Below the pieces are notes generated by a model. It had not been told where the DNA came from. It was given only the letters and a program-made list of their open reading frames with translations, and did not search any database. This document shows, piece after piece, positions 6,653-12,445 of a DNA stretch of 12,445 nucleotides. Source of the stretch: Bdellovibrionales bacterium CG10_big_fil_rev_8_21_14_0_10_45_34 (lineage in GTDB: Bacteria; Bdellovibrionota; Bdellovibrionia; Bdellovibrionales; 1-14-0-10-45-34); NCBI GenBank assembly GCA_002778785.1, contig PEZS01000002.1, positions 193,625 to 206,069 of the forward strand. Reading direction: 5' to 3'. The translations under genes and the position numbers were made by a program. The stretch's first letter is position 1. Every line of letters starts with the position of its first letter.

Positions 6653-7879
6653 CTAAGGCGTTCTTGGCGAGCGCGCAAGGGTTTCGATAGCTGGCGCCTC
6701 TTTTAAATCCGGCGCATCCTTTATACCCAGCTCCTTTAAACGCCTCGCCGACGGTAAAACCCTCGACTCCAGGGAGCTGGTCGACTGATTGTAGGACTGC
6801 ACGGCCGAATCAAGCTTCTTACCCACCTCAGAGAAATGCTCCAGCCACGGAGCCAGCCTTTGATAGAACTCTTTGGCAGAGTCGACAATTTTGTAGGCGT
6901 TCTCAGCGATTTCCTGCTGCTGCCACCCATACGCAACGGCCTTAAGCAATGAAACAAGCTGGGTCGGCGTAGCAATCATTACCCGGCTCTCAAGCGCTGT
7001 CTCTATAAGCGCGGGGTCGATCTCCATGGCCGAATAGAGCATGGCCTCATTAGGCAAAAAGAGCACAACGAAGTCGGGACTCTGAGGGAACTGCTCCCAA
7101 TAGGACTTTTTTGAAAGTTCCGTAACGCGTGCTTTCAGCTGCCGAGCATGCTTTTCTCTTGAAACCTTTCGATCGGCCTCAGTCACGGCATTGATCGACT
7201 CTAAAAAGGCATCCATCGGAGCTTTAGCGTCTACAACCACCATCCTCCGGTTCGGAAGATGAACCACAAGATCCGGCCTAAGGATTCGCTCACCATCGGT
7301 AATAGTTTTTTGCTCTTCGAAATCACAATGTTCGCTAAGCCCCGCCAGCTCTACCACCCTTCGCAGCTGAAGCTCGCCCCAGCTACCTCGAACTTCGGGC
7401 CGCCTAAGAACGCTTGCAAGTTGTGACGCCTCTTTTCGAACAAGCTCACTCGCCTCAACAGAACTTTTTAGAAATTGGTGGATTTCGCCGAACTGCTGAG
7501 AGCGCTGAGTCTCTACTCGCGCCATATCGCCTTCTACCTTCGTTAGAAGCTCGCGGATGGGCCCCACAAGAGTCTGAAAGTCTTTCGACTTCTTTTCTAA
7601 AACATGTGAAGCCTCTTGAGACTTTAAATCAAATCGCTCTGTCGCTAACTTTAAAAAAGAATTGGTTTGTTTTTCGAGCACCTCGAACGAGATTGACTGA
7701 AACTGGCTTTGAACTTGCTTGAGGCTTTGCTCAAAAAAAACTTCTCTAGCCGAGTAGTCAGCTTTTTGTCTCTCTAACTCTGATTGCAACAATTGCGATT
7801 TCCATCGGCTTTTTTGCCATAACCAAAAGAATGCTAACGCCGATACTCCAGCTCCAATTGCAAGCACATTTACTAGCAT
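6653..7879 (-). CDS. rmuC: DNA recombination protein RmuC
   Basis: RmuC limits recombination at inverted repeats; its core resembles restriction-type nuclease folds. The architecture is typical. Residues 3-21 are one membrane segment, about 27-155 a long heptad-rich coiled coil, and about 160-350 the RmuC core. The core holds VRGSWGELQL (163-172), CDFEEQ (185-190), RPDLVV-LP (201-209), VVVDAKAP (214-221, with the nuclease-like Asp and Lys), DFVVLFLPNEA (269-279) and MIATPTQLVSLL (301-312). At 408 residues it is full length. The start is supported by AAGGGG 5 nt before the ATG. The start region overlaps by 7 nt the end of a possible 38-residue ORF, compatible with translational coupling. It lies downstream of the WaaE-like glycosyltransferase gene on the same strand and may be cotranscribed with it. 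Confidence 0.96.
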   Translation of the reverse strand: MLVNVLAIGAGVSALAFFWLWQKSRWKSQLLQSELERQKADYSAREVFFEQSLKQVQSQFQSISFEVLEKQTNSFLKLATERFDLKSQEASHVLEKKSKDFQTLVGPIRELLTKVEGDMARVETQRSQQFGEIHQFLKSSVEASELVRKEASQLASVLRRPEVRGSWGELQLRRVVELAGLSEHCDFEEQKTITDGERILRPDLVVHLPNRRMVVVDAKAPMDAFLESINAVTEADRKVSREKHARQLKARVTELSKKSYWEQFPQSPDFVVLFLPNEAMLYSAMEIDPALIETALESRVMIATPTQLVSLLKAVAYGWQQQEIAENAYKIVDSAKEFYQRLAPWLEHFSEVGKKLDSAVQSYNQSTSSLESRVLPSARRLKELGIKDAPDLKEAPAIETLARSPRTP

Positions 7880-7989
7880 TTTAACCCCTTCAGCATTCGC
7901 TTTAAGTTTTCGATCACTTTCGTGATCGGATCGGTTTTGTCATAACATATTGTCTTAGCAATGGTTAAACTTTCGCATTCGCTTTTCAT
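7873..7989 (-). CDS. Possible 38-residue small protein overlapping the rmuC start
   Basis: An ATG at 7987-7989 opens a 38-codon frame ending in TAG at 7873-7875, so it overlaps the rmuC start in an ATGCTAG arrangement. The C-terminal half (ITKVIENLKRMLKGLKC) reads as a basic amphipathic helix, unlike typical shadow frames. The rmuC ribosome-binding site lies inside this frame, the usual layout for coupled genes. It contains cysteines at 5, 15 and 38. Against it: no convincing ribosome-binding site precedes the ATG, the size is small, and I know no homologue. It could be a real microprotein, a leader peptide regulating rmuC, or chance. Confidence 0.33.
   Translation of the reverse strand: MKSECESLTIAKTICYDKTDPITKVIENLKRMLKGLKC
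7911..7928 (-). promoter_or_regulatory. Perfect 7-bp inverted repeat upstream of rmuC
   Basis: On the minus strand CGATCAC-GAAA-GTGATCG forms a stem of seven perfect pairs closed by a GNRA-type GAAA tetraloop. It ends about 20 nt before the rmuC ribosome-binding site. It sits within the small overlapping ORF. No T-run follows on the minus strand, so it is not an intrinsic terminator. It could be an mRNA structure tuning rmuC translation, or an operator. Confidence 0.4.
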
Positions 7990-8021
7990 ATTGAATATCG
8001 TGAACACCACTAATTTAAATC

Positions 8022-8891
8022 TTAAGAGTAATTTGGGGTAGCGTCCGCCGTCGAATCGGTGTTGGTATTCTCAAAATCGCTTTTGCTCACGTTACCTTTA
8101 CCTAATCTTTCCTTCATCACCGTGTCGGGTAGCTGCTCTTGCCGAACCTTTTTGATCTCCCACAACTTGGCGTACTTGAGAAACATAGAATAGCCGGCAC
8201 TTACAGAGATGATAAATCCCGCTAACCCATCTAAAAAACCGAGCTTCAATATATAAGTTTCAACGAACTTCGAAATAGGCTTAGTCACCATTCGAAACAA
8301 AGAAGCACTTCTGCTCGCACGTGCCAAATCTCTCGCACCAAGAGAAGAGTAGAGATTGTTCATAGCAACCTGATGAGAGATATCTTTAAATACCCAGTGT
8401 TCGATTGGGTTTGCGAAACGTGCAACTTGCTTACTCGTTACCCTCTCGTGCACTTCACCGCCTGCCCACTCCGCGTTTTTGCGATCGAAAAATCGAAGTT
8501 GATAATCTGGATACCAACCACCATGCCGTATCCACTTACCCAAATAGTGCGATATCCGCGGCGCCTCAAATCCGTCAGCGTAAGGTTCGCCATCTTCGAG
8601 CATTCTTTGGATTTCTTTACTTAGCCCCTCTGAAAGGGCTTCGTCGGCATCGAGAGACAGTATCCAGTCATTGCTTGCCAGCTCAACGGCGCGTTGCTTT
8701 TGGGCGCGATACCCTCTAAAAGCCTCCACATATAACTTGGCGCCCAGCTTTTTGCTGAGCTCACAAGTGTTGTCGCGACTTCCGCTATCTAAAACAACGA
8801 TCTCATCGACCCACTTCGCACTTCGTAGGCACCGCTCAATATTATCGGCTTCGTTGAAAGTGATTACAACCAGTGAAACTTTTGTCTTCAT
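8022..8891 (-). CDS. LPS-core type glycosyltransferase, WaaE/KdtX-like (GT2)
   Basis: This resembles the WaaE/KdtX group, family 2 transferases that add a glucose to the inner heptose of the LPS core on the cytoplasmic face. Motifs in order: VSLVVITFNEADNIERCL (5-22), the LDSGSRDNT nucleotide site (34-42), FRGYRAQKQRAVELASNDWILSLDADE ending at 84 (DAD metal site 81-83), GGWYPDYQLRFF (124-135) and the VHER motif (147-150). The C-terminal hydrophobic region about 215-245 (FLDGLAGF, then YSMFLKYAKLWEIKK) is typical of this group and probably contacts the membrane. The last 20 or so residues are Asn/Thr/Asp-rich, variable and probably disordered. The gap of 142 bp to rmuC holds a possible small ORF. 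The exact sugar and acceptor cannot be read from sequence. The ribosome-binding site is weak. Confidence 0.9.
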   Translation of the reverse strand: MKTKVSLVVITFNEADNIERCLRSAKWVDEIVVLDSGSRDNTCELSKKLGAKLYVEAFRGYRAQKQRAVELASNDWILSLDADEALSEGLSKEIQRMLEDGEPYADGFEAPRISHYLGKWIRHGGWYPDYQLRFFDRKNAEWAGGEVHERVTSKQVARFANPIEHWVFKDISHQVAMNNLYSSLGARDLARASRSASLFRMVTKPISKFVETYILKLGFLDGLAGFIISVSAGYSMFLKYAKLWEIKKVRQEQLPDTVMKERLGKGNVSKSDFENTNTDSTADATPNYS

Positions 8892-9145
8892 TTGCGAAAA
8901 CTTAACCCATACGAGGCTTGTTTGTCGTCGATTTTTTACATCAAAGTGGGCTCTAAAAGTTCAGCCTGTATGGCCCTCTTACCCGATTTGAGCCTTTCAA
9001 AAGCTGTGCATGTCCCAATAAACCCCGAAGTATGACATAGCTCTGCCACTGACCAGCTATAAAAATTTATCGCCGGGTTTTGTAGAGGTTCGAGTTGTCA
9101 AAACGGATTATCAGATCTAGGCTTGCCCATGCAAGGAGATCAATC

Positions 9146-9790
9146 ATGTCTTTCGCAATCAAAACTCGATGTGTTTTTGGCCGACTAACGGCTGTCTTAG
9201 TTACTAGTTTCTTTTCGGTAACATCTTTAGGTTATTTTAGCACCATGGATACGGGTGAAGTCTTACCTTCTAACAACTACCGCATACAACTTGAGCCTCA
9301 GCTGATTACAACTGCTCCCAGCGGATTAAACCTCAATGCCAGGTTCGATGCAGGTGTTAATGAAAGTTCGAACGTGCGAGCTATCCTAGGATTTGGGCGC
9401 ACGGATTTTCATTGGGGTCTTATGTACAAGTGGGTTCCTATTCCAGATTACGAAGGGCAACCTGCACTTGGAATAATGGGTGGATTTGAATGGGCACGGG
9501 ACGACGATAAATCAGTTCTTACGGCCCGAATACATCCAATTATTAGTAAAGAGTTTGGAACCGATATCGGAAAACTAACTCCCTACGCGTCTGTTCCTAT
9601 CGGACTTTCCGGCGGAGACGGCTCATCAAAAACGCCCATCCAACTTGCACTCGGAACAGGGTGGAAGCCTACAGATTTAAACAAAGTCTCTTTCTTAGCG
9701 GAAGCTGGGCTTGAGCTCAATGATTCCTTTTCTTACGTATCCGTTGCGGCACAAATTGCCTTCGACGAAGAAGGCATCGCCTTCGAATAA
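9146..9790 (+). CDS. Probable small outer-membrane beta-barrel protein
   Basis: I know no named family. The frame is open from a TTG at 9095, but the ATG at 9146 is preferred because AAGGAG lies 7 nt upstream. This gives 214 residues. Residues 1-29 look like a Sec signal peptide (basic n-region, core LTAVLVTSFFSVTSLG). The rest alternates polar and hydrophobic residues in short stretches divided by Gly/Asp/Asn turns, as in the strands NYRIQLEPQLITT, NVRAILGFG, FHWGLMYKWVPI, LGIMGGFEW, PIQLALGTGW, VSFLAEAGLEL and YVSVAAQIAF. This fits an 8-10 stranded barrel. It ends in FE, close to the usual terminal aromatic. A TATAAA at 9058-9063 could be its -10 box. It is divergent from the glycosyltransferase gene and is followed by the lipoprotein after 209 bp. 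Export is likely; barrel is an inference; function is unknown. Confidence 0.75.
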   Translation: MSFAIKTRCVFGRLTAVLVTSFFSVTSLGYFSTMDTGEVLPSNNYRIQLEPQLITTAPSGLNLNARFDAGVNESSNVRAILGFGRTDFHWGLMYKWVPIPDYEGQPALGIMGGFEWARDDDKSVLTARIHPIISKEFGTDIGKLTPYASVPIGLSGGDGSSKTPIQLALGTGWKPTDLNKVSFLAEAGLELNDSFSYVSVAAQIAFDEEGIAFE

Positions 9791-9999
9791 TTTTAGATGA
9801 AGAACGCAGCGCTTTGATTCCACACCTCCCCCAATCTCATTGGGCGCCGACTTAGAGCTGAGGCGTGAGACCAAGGCCTTCTCTTACTATAGGCCATCGT
9901 CTGGTAATCGTACTTTTCACCTAAAGGTTCTGACTTACTTCTTGGTTCCACTGATAATAGTGACTACAAAATTATCTAAACCAAAAGGGGAGAAGTCAG

Positions 10000-10476
10000 A
10001 TGCGAACAAGCATTGCACTGAGAGGAAGTCTATTTGTCATTTCAATGACAACGATTCTAGTTAATTGTTCCGGCAGCGGAGGTGTTGGCACCACAGCGTC
10101 AAGCACACTATCAAGTTTTGCCAGCACTATGGCCGAAGATATTGTTGTGGCATCGCCAACAGCAAGTACGTCTTCGACGCTTGCATTCACCTTTTTAGAA
10201 AACGCTGCAGATACCGGAGCCTTCGCCGCACCTAGTGCAACTGATACCGCAGCTACAAAAAAAACGTCGCTCGCAACACTTCTTGCCGCAACAGCACCTG
10301 CTACTTGCGGCATTTCGATAACTTTGTCGGCGCGGCAACACGAGCAAATTGTTACGGGCCTAGTGTCAACTATACGAACCATGAGATGGGCAATGGCAGC
10401 GGCAACTGGCCTGGCGGCGATCTTGGTATTTGGGAAGAGTCTGTTGACGGCGAAGCCTGTGCTTCTGCGCAGTTAA
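10000..10476 (+). CDS. Lipoprotein, N-terminal part before a -1 frameshift
   Basis: The first about 105 codons are the true N-terminus of a lipoprotein. AGGGGAG lies 7 nt before the ATG. A basic n-region (MRTSIALR) and hydrophobic core lead to the lipobox LVNC, with Cys23 as the lipid-bearing residue. After it comes a Ser/Thr/Ala/Gly-rich tether. Beyond about 10305-10320 the reading becomes a shadow frame (basic, Arg/Met-rich) and stops at 10474-10476, while the protein-like reading moves to the -1 frame. The switch must lie after the TGA of the other frame at 10242-10244. Inside that window is an A8 run (10257-10264) placed as ACA AAA AAA, a perfect slippery heptamer for -1 slippage. A simple 1-nt deletion near 10305-10320, or a sequencing error, are alternatives. 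The surface location is inferred from the lipobox. Confidence 0.7.
   Translation: MRTSIALRGSLFVISMTTILVNCSGSGGVGTTASSTLSSFASTMAEDIVVASPTASTSSTLAFTFLENAADTGAFAAPSATDTAATKKTSLATLLAATAPATCGISITLSARQHEQIVTGLVSTIRTMRWAMAAATGLAAILVFGKSLLTAKPVLLRS
10257..10264 (+). other. A8 homopolymer, candidate slippage site
   Basis: Eight adenines read as (AC)A AAA AAA in the lipoprotein frame. A -1 slip here would pass translation straight into the long downstream frame (to 11457), which is open from 10245. I see no obvious strong stem-loop 5-10 nt downstream. Transcriptional slippage or phase variation by tract length is as likely as ribosomal frameshifting, and the tract may also be incidental. Confidence 0.4.
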
Positions 10477-11459
10477 CAGCTCAAATGCGAGGAGTAATCT
10501 CTTACATCGACATGGCCCAGTTCATTGGTGCCGGAATGAGCTGCACAGCCAACAAAAATAGTCTAACTCTTCCGGGAGTTGGCGAAAGCTTGGATCTTGC
10601 AAGCGCTTTAGCAGGGTTAGTTACAATTGATTCTACGGCTGTTACAATTACAACTGCAACCTTAGCACGCGCTGCAAATGATTCTTCTGGGAATCCCGTA
10701 TACATATCTACGCTTGAGGGAACTGCCGGATCAAACTCTTACTTTATTAGAATCAAACACGTGCCCACTGCGGCAGATGATTCTACGAACAAAGGGAAGA
10801 TCTCTGTAAAGATCACAACAGGCTCTGCTACAGACGGGGTTTCACTCGACTACGAAAAGACATCCGCAACAGCCGCTCGAATGTTGTTGAGAAAAATTAA
10901 TTTCTCAAGCACTGGCCAAGATCCGTTTGCATCTGCAACCGACTTTACAGTCGATTATGCGAAGTCTTGGAACAATAATGCCGACCACTTCCTCGCTGAA
11001 ATCAATCCAGCCGACTACACCGGAAAGTATTCCTACGCTTGGCAAGCAGGCACTGGCGACTCTCATACACGCGTATTTAACGCCACCGTTGCGACAGCAT
11101 CTGGCGCAACAACCGGAACTGCTTTTTTTGGATTTGGTCCAACAGTACAAACTGGGGCTGGAGCGATTTCTGGAATGATCTGTGCCTGGACGGGGCCAGA
11201 CTCAAACCACACTCCTGTTAGTAAAGTACAAAGGCAAGACATAGTACTTACCGCCGGCAAGTTTGCAGTTTCTGGAACTTCAAAGACCGTTTTTGATCCT
11301 GTAGCAGACTGTGAAGCAGCTGGGGCCATGAGTATGAACTGGAATAGTGGGGCGAGCACTCGCGCGGCAAGCTCTACTACTGAAAATCTAGAACTTTTAA
11401 CAGCTGTCTCCGCTGTATTCGGAAGCCAACCGACAGCTCCCGCCAACGTCGATCTGTAA
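10305..11459 (+). CDS. Lipoprotein, main body after the frameshift
   Basis: This frame has no plausible start of its own; the first ATG is well inside, with no ribosome-binding site. It reads as the continuation of the lipoprotein begun at 10000. Its clear protein-like part begins FDNFVGAATRANCYGP, then NYTNHEMGNGSGNWPGGDLGIWEE and EACASAQLTAQMRGV, a style I associate with lipoproteins of Bdellovibrio-like bacteria (memory, not a search). The body is Ala/Thr/Ser/Gly-rich with many beta-type stretches. Cysteines recur at RANC, EAC, MSC, MIC and ADC. No catalytic motif is recognised; it is likely a surface or periplasm-facing structural or binding protein. The joined product would be about 480 residues. 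The frame stays open for 1.1 kb with coherent composition, so any mutation is recent, or the shift is real recoding, or it is an assembly error. A hairpin terminator follows 22 bp after the stop. Confidence 0.72.
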   Translation: MRHFDNFVGAATRANCYGPSVNYTNHEMGNGSGNWPGGDLGIWEESVDGEACASAQLTAQMRGVISYIDMAQFIGAGMSCTANKNSLTLPGVGESLDLASALAGLVTIDSTAVTITTATLARAANDSSGNPVYISTLEGTAGSNSYFIRIKHVPTAADDSTNKGKISVKITTGSATDGVSLDYEKTSATAARMLLRKINFSSTGQDPFASATDFTVDYAKSWNNNADHFLAEINPADYTGKYSYAWQAGTGDSHTRVFNATVATASGATTGTAFFGFGPTVQTGAGAISGMICAWTGPDSNHTPVSKVQRQDIVLTAGKFAVSGTSKTVFDPVADCEAAGAMSMNWNSGASTRAASSTTENLELLTAVSAVFGSQPTAPANVDL

Positions 11460-11481
11460 ACGAAATTTTAAGACTTCGAAT

Positions 11482-11507
11482 GCGCTGGTTTGCAATAAAG
11501 CCAGCGC
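11482..11507. terminator. Probable bidirectional terminator between convergent genes
   Basis: Arms GCGCTGG (11482-11488) and CCAGCGC (11501-11507) pair perfectly around a 12-nt loop that can add three A-T pairs with one bulged G. It lies 22 bp after the lipoprotein stop and 33 bp after the stop of the opposing DUF1304 gene, the right place for both. T-runs are weak (TTCAATCT on the plus side), so termination may be partial. Confidence 0.55.
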
Positions 11508-11540
11508 TTCAATCTAGGCGAACTTCGCTATCACCATGCA

Positions 11541-11900
11541 TTATGCAAACCATGCCGCAATCAGCGCCAAAAGGGCTGGTATTCCTTGAACAAGTAAAAT
11601 GCGACGGCTCACTGAATAACCCCCATAAATGGCAGCTACTAATATGCAAATCAAAAAGAAAAGAGCTAATTGCTTTGAAACCTGTGAATCAGGATGAAAG
11701 ATTGCCCATATCAATCCAGCCGCCAAAAATCCATTGTAAAGCCCTTGGTTCGCTGCCAAAACAGCGCGATCTTTTGCCTGCTCTTGCGTCATCCTAAATA
11801 TTTTTCGACCGGTCGGCTTAGTCCACAGAAACATTTCAAGAATCAAAAAATAGATATGAAGAATCGCAACACCACTGAGCAGAAAGTTTCTAATAACCAT
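11541..11900 (-). CDS. DUF1304 family small integral membrane protein
   Basis: This is a four-helix inner-membrane protein of the DUF1304 family, whose biochemical role is not known. The 119-residue protein has membrane segments at about 6-24, 52-68, 76-96 and 101-118. Family hallmarks visible are a His and a Glu in the first helix (H15, E22, in HIYFLILEMFLW), GRKIF (31-35), and the conserved NQGLYNGFLAAGL at 51-63 leading into helix 2. The frame extends two codons upstream to a TTG at 11904-11906. I chose the ATG at 11898-11900, preceded by a weak GGA. It is convergent with the lipoprotein gene, with a shared hairpin between. It is divergent from the small membrane protein downstream, so the 137-bp gap must contain promoters for both. 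Confidence 0.85.
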   Translation of the reverse strand: MVIRNFLLSGVAILHIYFLILEMFLWTKPTGRKIFRMTQEQAKDRAVLAANQGLYNGFLAAGLIWAIFHPDSQVSKQLALFFLICILVAAIYGGYSVSRRILLVQGIPALLALIAAWFA

Positions 11901-11956
11901 TTCCAAAAAGTATATCTGTTCTTACAGTCGGTCATTTAAAAAGTCTGCTCTGTCTA

Positions 11957-12018
11957 CCTGAGAGCAAGTAAGTGCCGGGTGGACAAGTGCCAATTCTTCT
12001 TTCATGCTATCTCTCAGG
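11957..12018 (+). promoter_or_regulatory. Inverted repeat in the leader of the small membrane protein gene
   Basis: Perfect 8-bp arms CCTGAGAG (11957-11964) and CTCTCAGG (12011-12018) enclose 46 nt, ending 5 nt before the AAAAAGGA ribosome-binding site. The enclosed part has two copies of AAGTGCC. If transcribed, it would form a long-looped hairpin right before the ribosome-binding site. It could equally be a split operator. No function is recognised. Confidence 0.3.
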
Positions 12019-12037
12019 CACATAAAAAGGATCCCTT

Positions 12038-12223
12038 ATGGTTTATATTTTACTCATCGCTACACTATTTACTGTTTTACCAGTTGCTTACTTCCTTGAT
12101 CAGCCGGAGCCGATACTTGTCCTCATCCAAGAGGATTGGAGTAAAGTCGCAATATTATTCTTTGGGATATCTTTCGTTGCACTTGCCCTGTGGGGTTACT
12201 TCAGGCAAAAACGCTCTAATTGA
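12038..12223 (+). CDS. Small two-TM membrane protein of unknown function
   Basis: This 61-residue protein has two hydrophobic helices (about 3-19 and 36-54). They are joined by an acidic/proline loop (FLDQPEPILVLIQEDW) and followed by a basic tail (RQKRSN), which predicts both termini inside the cell. The start is well supported: AAAAAGGA 6 nt before the ATG, and the hydrophobic pattern begins at once. I recognise no family. The frame stays open for 57 codons after its TGA stop (to 12397) without a new start codon near the beginning, so the gene may once have been longer. Confidence 0.6.
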   Translation: MVYILLIATLFTVLPVAYFLDQPEPILVLIQEDWSKVAILFFGISFVALALWGYFRQKRSN

Positions 12224-12445
12224 AGACCTATTCACGCCGTTCGACATACCGGCAGAAATGTTATCATTGTTGTCGATACTCTTGAGGCGAAAAAGAACAC
12301 TGGCTTTCGCTCAAAGGAGATCAAGCTCTTACAGGAAAAGGTTCAAGAGCATCGTATTGAATCATTGCAAAATGACACCGAGGGAGTGGGAGTTTGATTA
12401 CCCCGCCTCTGACTGAACTTTTGCTCTAATCTCGGCTATTCGGAA
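12224..12445. other. Right-edge region without a firm gene
   Basis: On the plus strand the frame of the preceding small protein continues to a TGA at 12395-12397. It contains protein-like, Lys/Glu-rich sequence (GRNVIIVVDTLEAKK, then SKEIKLLQEKVQEH), but no ATG/GTG/TTG start precedes it after the stop. On the minus strand, only one frame entering from the right edge is open, ending in TAA at 12398-12400 (last residues AEIRAKVQSEAG). It could be the C-terminus of a gene outside the window, but 15 codons are too few to call. Confidence 0.3.

Noticed and set aside
9095-9145. TTG-initiated N-terminal extension of the beta-barrel protein
   Set aside because: It would put 17 mostly basic residues before the signal peptide. 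The ATG at 9146 has an ideal AAGGAG at 7 nt.
9830-9844. CCCAAT-CTC-ATTGGG hairpin after the beta-barrel gene, considered as a terminator
   Set aside because: The stem is only 6 bp and there is no T-run, so it is too weak to call as a terminator.
10305-10388. Independent start for the long lipoprotein body frame at a TTG
   Set aside because: It has no ribosome-binding site and no signal sequence. The upstream frame supplies exactly the missing lipoprotein N-terminus, so this is the second half of one gene.
11979-12416. 145-codon plus-strand frame overlapping the small membrane protein
   Set aside because: It has no ribosome-binding site at its start, and a Ser/Arg/Leu-rich shadow-like composition. 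The overlapping 61-residue frame has a good RBS and a clear two-helix pattern.

Overview
The window looks like a chromosomal stretch of a Gram-negative bacterium, most likely a member of the Bdellovibrionota (Bdellovibrio-like) or a near relative. This is an inference from three things. It encodes many exported proteins with no recognisable family, including a lipoprotein with the GNWPGGDLGIWE / EACASAQL style of sequence that I associate with Bdellovibrio-type lipoproteins. It has a WaaE/KdtX-type LPS-core glycosyltransferase and a probable beta-barrel outer-membrane protein. It also has a eukaryote-flavoured trehalase and an elicitor-type transglutaminase. No transposase, integrase, phage gene or CRISPR array is visible.

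Layout. Positions 1-657 (minus) hold the 5' part of a secreted protein that leaves the window. It has a signal peptide, two modules with identical cysteine spacing, then a (Thr-Pro)27 tract encoded by a hexanucleotide repeat. Positions 907-2166 (minus) encode an exported transglutaminase-elicitor-like protein. Divergent from it, 2428-4374 (plus) encodes a GH37 trehalase predicted to be a lipoprotein. It carries an EF-hand-like loop resembling the Ca2+ site of fungal neutral trehalases. Its 3' end overlaps by 12 bp a convergent family-2 glycosyltransferase (4363-5142, minus). Next, all on the minus strand, come a periplasmic or secreted protein of unknown function (5365-6207), tRNA-His (6491-6567), rmuC (6653-7879), a possible 38-residue coupled leader ORF (7873-7989) and a WaaE-like glycosyltransferase (8022-8891).

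From 8892 the plus strand takes over, with a probable small outer-membrane beta-barrel (9146-9790) and a large lipoprotein. The lipoprotein reading frame is split by a -1 shift (10000-10476 joined to 10305-11459), and an in-frame A8 slippery run lies inside the possible shift window. A bidirectional terminator hairpin (11482-11507) separates it from a convergent DUF1304 membrane protein (11541-11900, minus). A two-TM small membrane protein (12038-12223, plus) follows. The last 220 bases hold no firm gene.

How it fits together. The genes do not form one obvious pathway. Envelope and secretion functions dominate: three proteins with Sec-type signals, one with a weaker signal, two lipoproteins, and enzymes of polysaccharide or LPS assembly. 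The trehalase (sugar scavenging) and the transglutaminase-like protein (protein cross-linking or surface activity) could act outside the inner membrane on environmental or host/prey material, but that is inference. Housekeeping content is limited to tRNA-His and rmuC.
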